Source: Chondrilla cf. caribensis
Taxonomy: Eukaryota; Porifera; Demospongiae; Chondrillida; Chondrillidae
DNA length: 64,000 nt
Assembly (NCBI GenBank): GCA_964020155.1
Contig: OZ026564.1
Span: forward strand, 2,739,723 to 2,803,722
Direction: 5' to 3'
The notes below the pieces were generated by a model. It was given only the letters and a program-made list of their open reading frames with translations, was not told the origin of the DNA and searched no databases. Position numbers and translations under genes: made by a program. This document shows, piece by piece, positions 13,330 to 45,230 of the stretch. Every line of letters starts with the position of its first letter. The stretch's first letter is position 1.

Positions 13330-16300
13330 AGTCCATTTTACATTATATAATAGGTATGTACTGTATGTTTTTGTACATACGTACATACACGTGTGCACTT
13401 TCTATTTTGTACTTTCATACATAATACATGTGTGCAGTATGGTTTGTACATATAATATACACACATACGTACTGTATGTACATACGTACCTGTGTGTACT
13501 GTATGTTCTTGTGCATATATTATAGTATGCACATACGTACCTAATATATACACTTGTATATGCACATGTGTGTACATGTGCTACACATGCACACATGCAA
13601 TAACTAGTTTGTTGTAAAAACATACACTCCTTTGTTGTGGGAGAGAGGGATTGATTGTGTAATGGTGTTTGGCTACCTTATTGCATTAAAGTGTAAGATC
13701 TATTGTGTGAGGTTAATGCATGCCAGATGTTGGTTGAACTGATCCAAATCAAATCAGTTACACAATGTATACCACTACTGTCTACTCACCCATCATCCCA
13801 TGGGATTCTGTACTCAAACCTTGACCCTTTCCCACAATCAGCTTGAGCATTTTCACCCCTTCCATCTGACCGAATTGCACCTTGAACACGACCTTCTTTT
13901 CTTTGCAGTTCGGGAGCGCAATACGCACAGTGTCCTTCGAAACGCTACGGATTGTTATCCCTGCTTCAGAGTGTCTGTCATGCAGCTGTATCCTTTTCCC
14001 ATCCATCATCACTCTGCGATCATACAGACTGACAGAAATTTGGTGACAGTAGCCATCATCGTCGACAGCAACAATTCCTATCTTTGATATAATGTTCCCA
14101 ATCGATGGATCGGTAGCCAAAGTGAACAAGCCATTAAGGGAGACACAATAATCTGAGAAAAGGTTGAAAATCCCCTTCTCTATCCCATGTACTTCGTAGC
14201 ACAGGCCAACGCTGGCTGCCTTGAGGTGGGCTTTTGTATTGCTTGGAAGTGATAAAGGTACGGTGAACATTGGATCACCAACAGCTGCTCCATCCATGTC
14301 TGCAAAGGAGAAATTATAGTATATTCATCATCTCAATGTACTTGAATCAGACGATATCATCCTTTGTTGTTGATGTGATATTTTTCTGTGTGTAATATTA
14401 TTGTATATAAATTAATGTGTGAACACATACTAATTTGTTTGTAACAGGCATGTGTGCGTGTGTCTGTCCGTATGTGAGTGTGTGCACATACAATGTACGT
14501 ACTTACCTCTGATGAATACAGGTAGTGATCCTGTTCCATTAATTCTTTGAGGCTCTCCTTCATCATTCAACCTCAAGAGGCTCACTTGGAATTCTTCTTC
14601 TTCTTCGTCTTCCTCATCTTGTAGAATTGGAATGTCAGCACATTTCTCCGTATCACCAGATCCAAACACAACTGGAATCAGTTCATCTGAGAAATCCGCA
14701 TCACCTGTAAAATAAGAATTTAAACACATGCAATGAATGCTGTTGTAATACTGTGCATTTACTCTCAGACTACAGTGCAACTTGTCTAGCTAGTGTCCTA
14801 GTTAGTACATACTCTTGGTCAGTCCACACAGTTCACTCCCCCAGATCATGTACACTATTATATTATACGTATAATATGTTAACCATTACTGATATCAAGT
14901 ATGTATGTACATATGTATCCTGGTGAAGTACTGTAGTGAAGAGAATGATCTCAGAATTAAGGAACCTCTGTAGTAAGGGGACATACAAATATCCCAAAAT
15001 GATCTTAGTAGAGTGGTTACACCGCAGTTAGTTTTGTATATGCTTATGCATATTATGATAATCACTAACTTGTAGCTGTGTCCATGTCATCCGGTACGCC
15101 ACTGCCAGCCATCACTGTGAACATAGCAAATACATATTTGACAAACTTGTATTGTAACAGTATACATGTTCTGTACAGCAGGATCAGATCAAACAAGGTT
15201 TGTACACGTTCGTCACAACAGGTTTACTTCTAACCAACTCAAAATTCCTTACTATCATCATCCACTTGTCCTCCTTGAATAAACACAGTTTCTTCCCTGC
15301 TGATTTGACTAGGGGTACCATCCCTGATGAGACAGATCTCAGCCTTCTGCTCCTCTTCATCCACAGTAACTTTATCATCTCTGAATCTTATTGTAGATCC
15401 TCTTTGACCTACACAAACAATGACCCCAGTGGCAATGTCATTTACATATATGTATTTATTCAAGTTTGCCAAGCATGATATTAAATATAGATGTGTGTAT
15501 GTGTGTGTTTGTGTCTGTGTGTATGTGTTTGTATGAGTGTGGTTGTGTATGTGTATGTGTATGTGTGTGTACGTGTTTGTGTACGTATGGGTGTGGGTGT
15601 GTAAGTGTATGTGTGTGTACATGTTTGTGTGTGTGTGGGTGTGTATGTGTATGTGTATGTGTGTGCGTGTTTGTATGTGTATGGGTGTGTGTGTGTATGT
15701 GTATGTGTGTGTGTGTACATGTTTGTGTGTGTATGCCTGTATGGGTGTGGGTGGGTACGTGTACATGTATGCATGTGTGTGATAGCACACATACACTCTA
15801 TTTACCTCTAATGACTACAGGTAGTGATCCTGTTCCATTTATTTTTTGAGGCTCCCCTTCAGCATCATATCTCAAGAGGCTCACTTGGAATACCTCTTCT
15901 TCTTCGTCTTCCCCATCTTGTAGAATTGGAATGTCAGCACATTTCTCCGTATCTCCAGATCCAAACACAACCGAAATCAGTTCATCTGAGAAATCCATAT
16001 TAGCTGTAAAATAAGAAATCAAGCACATCCAATGAATGCTGCTGTAATACTGTGCATCTCTTCTCAGACTACAGTGCAACTTGTCTAGCTAGTGCCTCGG
16101 TTAGTACATACTCTTGGTCAGTCCACACACTTCACTTCCCCAGATCATGTACACTGTTATACTATACGCATAATATGTCAACCATTACTGATGACCATGT
16201 ATACCTATATACATATATGTTAAAACGTAAAATAGTAAAGATGTTTATGCATAATATGATAATCACTCACGTGTAGCTTTGTTCGTGTCATCACTGCCAG

Positions 16301-17326
16301 TCGTCGCTGTGAATGTAACAAATACATATGTGACTAACTTGTATTGTAGCAGTATACGATAATACTGTATTATGTACAAGTGTCTGTGGTGTATCAAGCC
16401 GCTGCACACACTTCACACATGTCACACATGAGGTAAATTCCGTATAGCCGGAAATATTGGTGGGGAATTTATTTTGCCGAATTGGCGATTTCGAATCTAC
16501 TGCCAAATTATGGCTCAATAATGTATAGACTTATGGTGCATCCTATATTCATAGGCTATGAATACACATAACCCACCGGAAGGCTACTGCCATAATAAAA
16601 ACCGCCGAAGTTTGAATTAGCCCGATATCGCCAAATATTCTTCTCACCAATATTTCCTACTATAATATGGTAACAGCTTCTGCCGAGTATGAGTCATCAT
16701 TGGAACATTGACGAATAAACGTCTCCATTTCATGAAGTATGCATTGAAAGAGGGATGTTCAGTCCTATTCCAACAATAATAACACTTCTGTCCTGTGTGT
16801 TACCTATTGATGAAGCCTTGCGTGGTTGTGGTGCCTATCCCACCCAGGCATGCACCCTTCTACCGTGCTTCTTAACGCTTCTATGCTGTCTGTGTCTGTA
16901 CACAGGTCAGGATATAGCCGGATTGCAATTGGCAATCTCACGTATAATGCCAGTCACTCCCCACCCCCCTCCCCATGTGTTCTAATTGTACTTATTACAT
17001 GATCTCTACAACAGTATCAGATCAAACATGGTTTGTAGTACTTTGTACACGTTCATCACAACAGGTTTACTTCTAACCAAATCAAAATTCCTTACTATCA
17101 TCATCCGCTCGTTCTCCTTGAATAAACACAGTTTCTTCCCTGCTGATTTGACTAGGGGTACCATCCCTGATGAGACAGATCTGAGCCTTCTGATCCTCCT
17201 CATTCACAGTAACTTTGTTGTCTCTGAATCTTATCATAGAGCCCATTTGACCTGCACACAAACAACGACCCCAGTGGCAAAGTCACTTGTATTTTATTGA
17301 AATTTGTTATGTACATGTATGAGGTA

Positions 17327-17357
<31 letters not shown>

Positions 17358-17367
17358 CATGTGTGTG

Positions 17368-17411
<44 letters not shown>

Positions 17412-20400
17412 TGAGTTCGTGTATGATAGTACATTCTGTAGGCTACTACAGACCTACACTGTATTCACCTCTGATAAAAGCTGGTAGCGGTTCTGATCCA
17501 TTGATTCTCTGTAGTTGGCCATTTGGAGCCAACCTTAACAGACTCACTTGGAATTCTTCCTGTATTTCTTGTAGTGAATCTTGCACAATTGAAAGGTTTG
17601 CACATTTTTCTTCATCTCCAGGCTGGAACACAACGGGGACTGGGATATCTCCAAAGTCATCACCACCTGTGAACAGGAAACGAGATGCAGTGAAGCACTG
17701 GATACATCCAAAATCTTCTAATTCTCCTGCAATATTTGATGTAAGAGCCCTGGGCCAACCATTCGATTATAACTGCTATCCTGCATCTTACGTAAGTTCA
17801 CACTATTGTAGGATCCTCTGTGACTGGAGAGGTATTGTACCCTAAAACACTCCTCAATCCACCCCTCTAAACACTCCTCAATCCACCCCTCTAAACGCTC
17901 CTCAATCCACCCCTCTAAACGCTCCTCAATCCACCCCTCTAAACGCTCCTCAATCCACCCCTCTAAACGCTCCTCAATCCACCCCTCTAAACGCTCCTCA
18001 ATCCACCCCTCTAAACGCTCCTCAATCCACCCCTCTAAACGCTCCTCAATCCACCCCTCTAAACGCTCCTCAATCCACCCCTCTAAACGCTCCTCAATCC
18101 ACCCCTCTAAATGCTACTCAATCCAAACGGATTTTTTCAACTACAGGTATTGTACCCATTTGCATAGAGATAAGAGGTGTGTGCTACATGTTAGTGCGAA
18201 GTGTAAGGTATCCTGCAGTTGGTCTCCCATGCACTCGTACCTACATATATGTATGCATACTCATGTGTATGTAGTACATGTACATCCTAGGCCTGTATGT
18301 ATATTTATTACATACGTAATATGTTCAATTGAACCCATATGGGTATGCACTTTGAACCAAGTACATTTAGTGGAAAAGGGCTGTTGAATTCAGTCCTATT
18401 TTTTCACTTTCATATTGTCCGTAACGATAATATTTATAATATGTTTGTACAGTGCCACCCACTTAATATACCGCCGGTTAATAGGCCAAACGAATTTTCA
18501 AAAAACGAATTGCAGCCTATTAGGTGGGTGGCACTGTATGTGTATTATTATCACCTCAAAATGGCTGCCCGTCAAGACAGGAACTTAGTAAGTTTAAAAA
18601 GACTTCTTATCATGAATTATTCCCAATCTATAGACTTTTCAAAAGCCCTTTGCCCTTATGTTCAAGGTTCTTTGCTATCAAATAGAATAGCTTCTTGAGA
18701 GCATTGGAGACTTGTAGATGATACAAGACAAGAAAGCTTGTAAAAAAAGACAACCACGTCCATCACCAGTAAACCATTTTTGTGGAGTCTTTCCAAGTAC
18801 TTTGCATTACCAATGACCAGAGGCAGTGCACAAGCCCTTTGAACTGAAATTATTTGTTTCAGGCAAAATAAATGTACTATCCCTAAAATAGTGCTAATAC
18901 AATGTTACCTCTGAAGCATGGACAACCTCTCCACAGGAGACAAGATAGCTTGTCCCAATGTGTCTGTTCTTAAGAAGTTCCACTGTACATCGCTTTATGT
19001 ACTTGTTCATGATAATTATTATAATGTTGAGATCCCTCACCTGTAGCCATATTTGGGTCAGGTAAATCACCACTGCCAGCCATCACTGTGAATACAGGAG
19101 ATATTACGTACATATTTTATATACATACATATGTTATATACATACATATGTTACATACTGTATGTTACATACAGGAGAATTACATACATGGTATTATACA
19201 TAATAATAGTATGTACAGAAACATCTGTCTATAGCTAATAGGTAGGTGTCTGTGGTATATCAAGTTAATCGTGTGTGTCACTAATACTGTATAGAGTAGA
19301 TACCGGGTAATGAGCATAACTACACTGGTTTATGTTCATGCATACATTGTTGGTATCACACAAACTGAAGGAGATAGGTATATAAAATTATACCCATCCT
19401 CACGCATAAGCTACAGTGTCACAGTACATCACTATGTCCAGTTGAAAGATGCGTACACAACGGCTGTATGCATCTGTGTACGTATGCATATTGTTATCAG
19501 GGTAAGTGCTGCTAGACTGCCAATCTCACAGTGTCCATCACCTCTCCATACCTGACACCTGCCACAGTAGTACAGTACATACAGCTCATGTACAGTCCAA
19601 TTTGTTTAGATGAGTACCTCAAAGAGGACGCCAAATCTGTACTTCTTATTGTAGGTTCAGTACTACTGTAAGTCTTACTACCGTATAGCGGGAAATATTC
19701 GCAGGACAAAATTTTCGCGGATTTCGCAGTTTGCCTAACATCCGCGAAAATTTTATCCGCGAACTAGATGTTCTCGCTGTTCTGTCGCGTGACTCTGGCC
19801 AGCATCCGCGAAAATTTTATCTGCGAATTTTCATTTTTGGAGCCATCCACGAAAATTTTGTCCCACGAAAATTTTGTCCCGCGAAAATTTCCCGCTATAC
19901 GGTATCAGTACTGGTCAACTGGAGCTAAGGACTGAGTGGAGTGTGTGTACGTACTAGCCATGTACACTGCACATACCAACTAGTATTGACATCAAGTAAA
20001 GGTATAGATTTGGTGTGCACTTTACTGTACTAATAACTTCACACTGTACTCGTTTACAGTAATGTTCGCGTGTAACCAATTTAAACTTCCTTACTCATAT
20101 CAGTGTCAACTTGTTCTCCTCGAATATACACAGTTTCTTCACTGTTGATTTGACCAGGAGTACCTTCCCTGATGAGACAGATCTCAGCATTTCCATCTTC
20201 CTCATCTGCAATAACATCCTTGTCTCTGAAACTGATGATACTCTCAGATTGACCTACACATGAGAAAGTGGACCAACAGTAAATATCATCATATACGTGT
20301 ACATAGCGTACATAATATTAATGCCTGTTGCAGTACAGAAGGAAGAGCTAATTCAAATGTATTGTGACATAAATATATCTTGAGATCAGATATTAGTCAC

Positions 20401-20991
20401 TCTGTATTGAACGTACAGTGGTATTGATGGGGCTTAGTCTAACAAGCCAGTTCTGTAGTCAGTCAGTTTGAACTGGTCACCTGTGGACTCCTGCCAATAA
20501 TCCAGGAAACATCCACGTTCTATGCCTGACACACCCGTGTAACTGATAGGAGATCCTTCAAATCACCTTCAGATTGTATTTGTCCCATAGTAATATTATT
20601 ATAGTGAGGATGTTCCAGCCATGCACCTCTGGAATACTCCTATACCGTTAACCATTCACCGATAGAAATTACCCTATGTTACATTGATCAACAACTAGTA
20701 AAACTAGTATATATAACTCTGAATTCAACACACTAATGCCCCTCCTTAACCAATCTAGCTGTTAAAGACACAGAAATTTTAGGGCACACACATTCACATG
20801 GAATATTTGTACTCAATAGTCTATCTATGGTCGAATTCTGTAACCACAAAACCCCTCAATATTATTTCAGTGGAAACAGAAACAGTCTGGAGTCCACAGT
20901 GGACCTTGGACATCACATCCAAGCACTCACCTCTGCTGAAATCCACTATAGCTACAGCTAAGAGGAGAAAAACCACTACAGGCCTGCCCAT
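11516..20991 (-). CDS. Secreted protein with three Calx-beta domains and an ITIH C-terminal domain
   Basis: Twelve exons: 20991..20931, 20253..20095, 19085..19041, 17666..17469, 17251..17096, 16306..16271, 16003..15806, 15408..15253, 15114..15070, 14704..14507, 14299..13790, 11790..11516. They total 2037 nt, 678 residues, with every junction in phase 1. Residues 1-20 are a signal peptide ([20 protein letters not shown]). Residues 21-417 are three Calx-beta units, each made of an exon with IRFRDxxV and [14 protein letters not shown], a 12-15 residue linker exon, and an acidic exon ([34 protein letters not shown]). Such acidic loops bind calcium in the family. Residues 418-678 match the C-terminal domain of inter-alpha-trypsin inhibitor heavy chains: [24 protein letters not shown] and a final [19 protein letters not shown]. 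No vWA or VIT domain is present. Extracellular matrix or adhesion is a plausible role; the function is not known. Confidence 0.85.
12522..12700. mobile_element. MITE, family with TACAGTGAAT..GATTAA ends
   Basis: Ends are inverted: TACAGTGAATGCTCGTTAAT at the left and the complement of TACAGTAAATTCTCGTTAAT at the right, followed by CCGCC. Length 179 bp, TA at both ends. Relatives are at 39454-39630 and 54847-55015; fragments at 12951-13010 and 49146-49213. No ORF. It lies in the last intron of the Calx-beta/ITIH gene. Confidence 0.8.
13296..13327. repeat. (TG)n microsatellite
   Basis: Short TG run in the last intron of the Calx-beta/ITIH gene, followed by TACG/TATG-rich sequence to about 13600. 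Confidence 0.85.
15488..15780. repeat. Degenerate (TG)n array with TATG/TTTG variants
   Basis: About 290 bp of imperfect TG repeats in the intron between Calx-beta unit 3 (start 15408) and unit 2 (end 15806). Open frames rich in Val/Cys or His/Thr here are repeat artefacts. Confidence 0.95.
16438..16672. mobile_element. Diverged MITE, CCGTATA family
   Basis: The left end CCGTATAGCCGGAAATATTG is the inverted match of the right end (CAATATTTCCTACTATAATA). Related to 34293-34456 and 19679-19904. Intronic and noncoding. Confidence 0.6.
17325..17409. repeat. (GT)n microsatellite
   Basis: Two GT runs separated by a short GCATGTGTGTGAGTT stretch in the intron between Calx-beta units 1 and 2. Confidence 0.9.
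17843..18118. repeat. 24-bp minisatellite, about 11-12 copies
   Basis: The unit is CCTCAATCCACCCCTCTAAA plus CGCT, almost invariant; the outermost copies are more divergent (CACT, ATGCTA). It is intronic, between the first Calx-beta linker exon and its acidic exon. Confidence 0.95.
18448..18538. mobile_element. Short palindromic MITE, TACAGTGCCACCCAC ends
   Basis: 91 bp with inverted ends (TACAGTGCCACCCAC..., ...GTGGGTGGCACTGTA). A fragment with the right end is near 53512-53562 (AAGTGGGTGGCTCTGTA). No ORF. Confidence 0.75.
19679..19904. mobile_element. MITE, CCGTATAGCGGG family
   Basis: 226 bp ending in perfect inverted repeats of TACCGTATAGCGGGAAAT, with internal repeats of CGCGAAAATTTT-like motifs. 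A decayed relative is at 58498-58705. It lies in an intron of the Calx-beta/ITIH gene. Confidence 0.85.
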
Positions 20992-22438
20992 AGCTTCTCC
21001 TTACTCACAGGCACTAAAACCTCTCTCTGAATCTGGGCTTTGGTGGTATGCAACTTCACTAATTCAATTGAATAGGATATAATAGGATGGTATGGCTGCA
21101 GTGGGCAGTATGGACTCTGATATACCGGAGTGTTGATAAAAGGATATTATGTGTTGACCCTGTGAAGCCTTCCAAGAGGTCGGCATCACACTCTGTGAGC
21201 ATGTATTGTATGCTAAGTAGTGAATGGAGGCAGCAGATGTGATGTGAAAGGTCTAGCCACGGGTTGTATTGTGTGTGTGTTATCTATTGGCTCATCACAT
21301 GCACATGCTGACTTAATAAGGATCAAACTTTGTTCCACTTCATGCACCAGTTGTTGCACAGTGTACATATGTGTACATACAATGTCATAATGGTGGTGAT
21401 GGTATTAGTGACAGTGCTGTATAGCGGTGTTGATGTCAGTACATACTAGTGGTGGTGTTGGTGACAGAGCTAGTGGTGTTGTTGGTGACAGTGCTGTGTT
21501 AACATGTTGGTGACAGTGCTGTGTTAACATGTTGGTGACAGTGTTCGTAGCTAGTGTTGGTAACAGTTCTAGTGGCCATGGTTTGGTACATTGCACCATA
21601 CACATCATACACCTGTATAATTTTACACCTGATAGACATGCATGCATAGATTAAATTAATTATACAATATTTTTAATGCACACATTAATATTGTCACTGT
21701 AGTATCATGATACACAACGTCATTTTATCAGTCTATAATTACTGAAATAATATATCTTCATTTTCATACATACATTATTATATTACATAGAGATCACGTC
21801 AAGTCTTATGTATTCAAACAATATTCCTAGCATTGTGTGTACATAATGCCATAATCATTAGTAAGAATTATTAGCATTAGTATCAATTTATGATAATAAA
21901 TCATGCATGTAATAAAATAATTATAATTCTAAAGTTATTATAGTGATTATAATTCCATTATAACATTATAAAATTTTATGTTGAAATTTGTACCACATAA
22001 AAATTATGGTATTACAACTGCCGTATGGTTTTATGTACATTTACGTTTTAGCTTCTAATAAATTATAATGAGAAAAAAGAAAATATTACGATATCATCGT
22101 TTATTCTTTATACAGTATACAATTATATGGTATAATTATTATTACTTCAACACCAGCTATACATATGTATTATAAATGTGTAAATACGTATGTAAATGAA
22201 ATACGTAATGTGAAGGTGGCATCTAAACATTAATGTATTATACATGAAAATCAAAATTTAGTGGAATTTTGGAAAGAGTTAACATGGCAGTATTAAGAAG
22301 TGATAATGATGGTGATCATTACCCACTGAATTGACAACTTATTATGATGATACAGCACTTTGATGTTAATCCCATGTGCACTTACAAGTACACGTCTGTA
22401 ATGAGCACTGTCGAGATCATTTAATTGAAGCGTAGTAG
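20992..22438. other. Intergenic stretch between two minus-strand genes
   Basis: Holds the 5' flank of the Calx-beta/ITIH gene and the 3' flank of CSDE1. 21410-21570 is a small degenerate repeat built on GGTGACAGTGCTGTGTTAAC. 21640-22430 is very AT-rich. A minus-strand AATAAA near 22100 could end CSDE1. No further gene was seen. Confidence 0.5.
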
Positions 22439-41762
<19,324 letters not shown>

Positions 41763-41903
41763 CCATGTACTCCTGTAAACATCCTACAAGCAACACACCT
41801 ACATACATGCAGTAATGAGTGTGCCATACACCAGCTGTTACAATGAAGACGTGATGATGCAGCTACACACACTGCTGAGTCAGCAGTAAAATGAATAACA
41901 CAA

Positions 41904-42417
41904 TATGTGACCGTCCACGCGAAAAGGGTCATATTCGCGCAACTGACGGAAATCGAGTTTTTGATATCATTTGAAAGCTTGGATATAGCTACGTCAAATA
42001 GTGCAAGCGGCGGCTTCATATCTGGTTCCGTTCTCAAATTACGGCACTTAAAATGGATAAGTTCGAGAGCTACGCATTCGAGAAAACAAGCAACTTCCGT
42101 TTTCTTGCATGATTCCGTATACTAGCTGTCACATGACACGAACAGTGTGTCAATGCGAACTCTAATGACATTCATAGCTCCGTATTACTGTAAAAATGGC
42201 GTATTTCCGGTAGTACGTATTTTGAAAATTCGAAATTTTTCGCACAAAACGATCCAATTCGTAACGGTTACACCACTAAAGGTTAGAAAAATGTATTTTG
42301 AACAATATTAACCAACAACCGCAAATTCGACGAAAGCGCACGAAAATTCTTTATCACCTCCGTACTCAAATGTTTACATAGCGCGAATATGACCCTTTTC
42401 GCGTGGACGGTCACATA
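41904..42417. mobile_element. 514-bp MITE with 37-bp perfect inverted ends
   Basis: Ends begin TATGTGACCGTCCACGCGAA and are identical inverted repeats for 37 bp. There is no ORF beyond a 72-codon chance frame. It is CpG-rich compared with its surroundings, consistent with a young insertion. Older copy: 35672-36920. Confidence 0.9.
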
Positions 42418-42740
42418 TACAGTTCAATATATACACATGTAAAGCATAACATCCCAGGGTAATGCCCACAGCTTGCACAGGGTGCATGGGGTTCATCTGA
42501 ACCTTTTTCAGACAATAACACACCCACCTACGTATGTATGTACTTACATAACACTACTGTATATTCAAAGTCATGTTATGGGCCAAAGACAAGAGTTATA
42601 CTATGGGTTATCAACATAGCAGAGCAGACCAAATCCTCCCAAGAACCAGACAATGTGTGTTATTGGAGTGGTTAATTGGATGTACATCAGCCATTGAATA
42701 ACAATCATGAACAAGTGGCATACATTAACGTACGTATATA

Positions 42741-42742
<2 letters not shown>

Positions 42743-42799
<57 letters not shown>
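42743..42799. repeat. (CA)n microsatellite
   Basis: Uninterrupted CA run upstream of the CSDE1 coding exons. Confidence 0.95.
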
Positions 42800-42802
<3 letters not shown>

Positions 42803-43831
42803 CATACAGTAATACAGTACAGTATCATATATCACATGTCATACATACGTATGTAGAAAATACACGGGTCATTGCCTTGAGTGTAGACAACCATACAGGT
42901 TGCATTACACATGTAATGTATGTACGTACGTACGTAAGTGTAAGTAGTTGCAAACAGGAAGCTTCATTGTCATACCAACAAGGTACGTACATAGTTCACT
43001 ATACTGATGCACTTGAACAAATGCTGGTTTCAAATCACTCATACCAGCAGTGTTAAGAGGTAACCACTGGGGACCTTTCATATCCTTTTTAAGGAATGGC
43101 ACAGTTTTCAATCAGAATGTGGATTAGAAATTTAATAACAACGACAATACTCCTTCTCATCAAACACTCACGGCACTATGCTTGGTATGTGGATAGGGGT
43201 ACACCCTATGTGGGTGGTGGGCTTATATTACAAACTGTGCAAATACGTATGTACAGTATATATGTACATACGTACGTACGTATGTACATGTGCACACACA
43301 TGCACATATCACATACAATACATACATACACACATTAGTACATACTTACATAGGCATGTACGTACATGTATGTATTGGGAAGATATGCCCATATCACCTC
43401 CAATGGTATGCTAACAGGTGAGAGGTCAGATGTGGGATTGCCTCCTTGACAGGATAAGAAAGGCCAACTGTAAAATTCCTAATGACTGTTACCTACACAA
43501 TGTAGTGTATTTGCCCATCAGGTGGGCCGACACAGTTGAGGGATGTGTGGGCTCCAATCTACATACACTACACCAATGTCATTGGGAATCTAGACAGTCA
43601 ACCCCAGTATCAATTACCTACATAGGTACATACGTATGTATACATACACTGGGTATATGTATGTAAATAAGTATATTACGTACAATATTACATATATACG
43701 TACATGATGTATTGATGGATGTACATACATACGTATATAAAATGGATATACGTACATATGTAAAGTGTCATATGTACATACGTATACACGTGTATGCTCA
43801 TTGAAGATGTATGGAATACCATCGATGTACA

Positions 43832-44010
43832 TACAGTTGAACACTCGTATAACAAACCAGAAATTCCGGGGCAATCTGTTTGTTATAAGCAGGAGTTTGT
43901 TATATCAGGACAATTTCCTATGAGATACTGTAGCACATGGTTGAGATCATTGCTTTGTTATATCAAGAAATTTGTTATAGAGGAGATTGTTATAAGAGTG
44001 CTCCACTGTA
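43832..44010. mobile_element. MITE with TACAGT(T/G)GA ends
   Basis: The left end TACAGTTGAACACTCGTATA is the inverted match of the right end (TATAAGAGTGCTCCACTGTA). 179 bp with internal GTTATA motifs. The CAGTGGA-type ends and TA flanks resemble pogo/Tigger-derived MITEs. Related ends are at 59662-59814 and 62892-63092. Confidence 0.75.
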
Positions 44011-44499
44011 CTAAAATTACCTACATACGTAAAGTGAATATTATGTACATACCACTGTGATATAAAGCACCACTATGATTAGTATTGAAATGTACATACG
44101 TATGTACATTCAATACCAAAATACATACATACGGACGTATGTGCATACACACATATGATTGACTAACATGAATCTCGACTACAAACCACACAAGTATAAA
44201 AGACTCTCAGTACACAATGTACATATGTACGTACATTACTACTAAATACACCCCGTACGAAACTACTACTAAGACCATGCAAACTATGCAAACACATGTA
44301 CATACAATGTGCGTGTGATATACAGGCATCACCCATTGTAGATAAGTAGGTACGTATATACTGTATACAATGTACGTATAATATACATACGTATTTTCAA
44401 TGTACATACGTACATATGTACAAATTTATTGTGTGGGATACTTATTCACAGAACTTTGAACAACTGATGTGGTACATCCACCCATAAAGTGTACCATTA

Positions 44500-45230
44500 G
44501 AATACAAAGTTAACACACGTAAAAAGCACGACTCTAACATTCTCACCCCCGCCACAGATACTCCGCACATCGTCCTCGCAATGCACAGTAGGATGTAGTA
44601 ATGGAGTCAACATAGTTACTCGAACAGTCACCTAACCCAGGACAGTAACCGCATAATCTAAGTACCATGACTGTGACACGAGTTGCTAACATGCGTACGC
44701 ACGGGACGAACGTCTCTCTCGCACTGCCAACGAAATTATAGGTTACGTGTCTCTCTTTTACCGCGCCGACCACAACCTCAATCTAGAATCTTCATGGTCG
44801 AATGGGCATAAGGCTATGTGTGTACGAACGGTGAATGTGGATGACAAGGATACTGTCTCGCTACAAGACTCACCGGAAACATTGTAAGAGTTCAATAATA
44901 CACACGGAAAATCACAGAACAATGACAACACACCTGCGAGGAGGAAGGAAGAAGTTAACCAAAAAAACGACAAGTCGGGAAACTAGACGAAGACGCTACA
45001 ATCCCGCTCAATTCTATCCAGAACTGTACAAAATAACACAGGATAACTCACAGTGAACAAATTAGCCTTACAGGACACAAAACGTTTAAAGTAACGGTCA
45101 AAAAGTGACCCTTTTGAGAAGAGCGTGCGGAGGTTGTCCTCCAGGGTCGGATGATGTAATCTAACTCCCTTACCGAGAATAAATGACCCGTTGCCTGGAT
45201 ACATTGCGCAATACATTGCAACCAAACAAC
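44500..45230. promoter_or_regulatory. Probable shared promoter between CSDE1 (-) and NME5 (+)
   Basis: This interval is less repetitive and richer in CpG than its surroundings and lies between divergent genes. On the minus strand a good donor (GGGG then GTGAGA) near 44546 could end a noncoding first exon of CSDE1. On the plus strand NME5 starts at 45231. Small frames here (for example 44773..44543) have no recognised similarity. Confidence 0.5.
45190..45202 (+). promoter_or_regulatory. X-box-like motif (RFX site candidate)
   Basis: GTTGCCTGGATAC resembles the RFX X-box: the half-site GTTGCC, a 1-nt spacer, then an imperfect second half. It is 29-41 nt above the NME5 ATG. RFX factors control motile-cilia genes in animals, which would suit NME5. 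One half is imperfect, so this is tentative. Confidence 0.35.

Larger units (their letters stand above)
14507..17251 (-). repeat. Tandem duplication of a Calx-beta exon unit
   Basis: The exons and also the introns of Calx-beta units 2 and 3 are alike. The intron after 14704 and the intron after 16003 share long stretches, for example ATGAATGCTG, CAGACTACAGTGCAACTTGT and CTCTTGGTCAGTCCACAC. The sequence before 15253 matches that before 17096. Unit 1 (17469-20253) is more diverged. The gene therefore grew by local copying of a 1.3-1.7 kb block. Confidence 0.8.

Noticed and set aside
20798..21082. 94-codon plus-strand frame
   Set aside because: Overlaps the signal-peptide exon of the Calx-beta/ITIH gene on the opposite strand, which has a good donor and correct phase.
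44543..44773. 76-codon frame upstream of CSDE1
   Set aside because: Starts at a non-ATG codon, has no recognised similarity, and more likely belongs to a noncoding leader or promoter.
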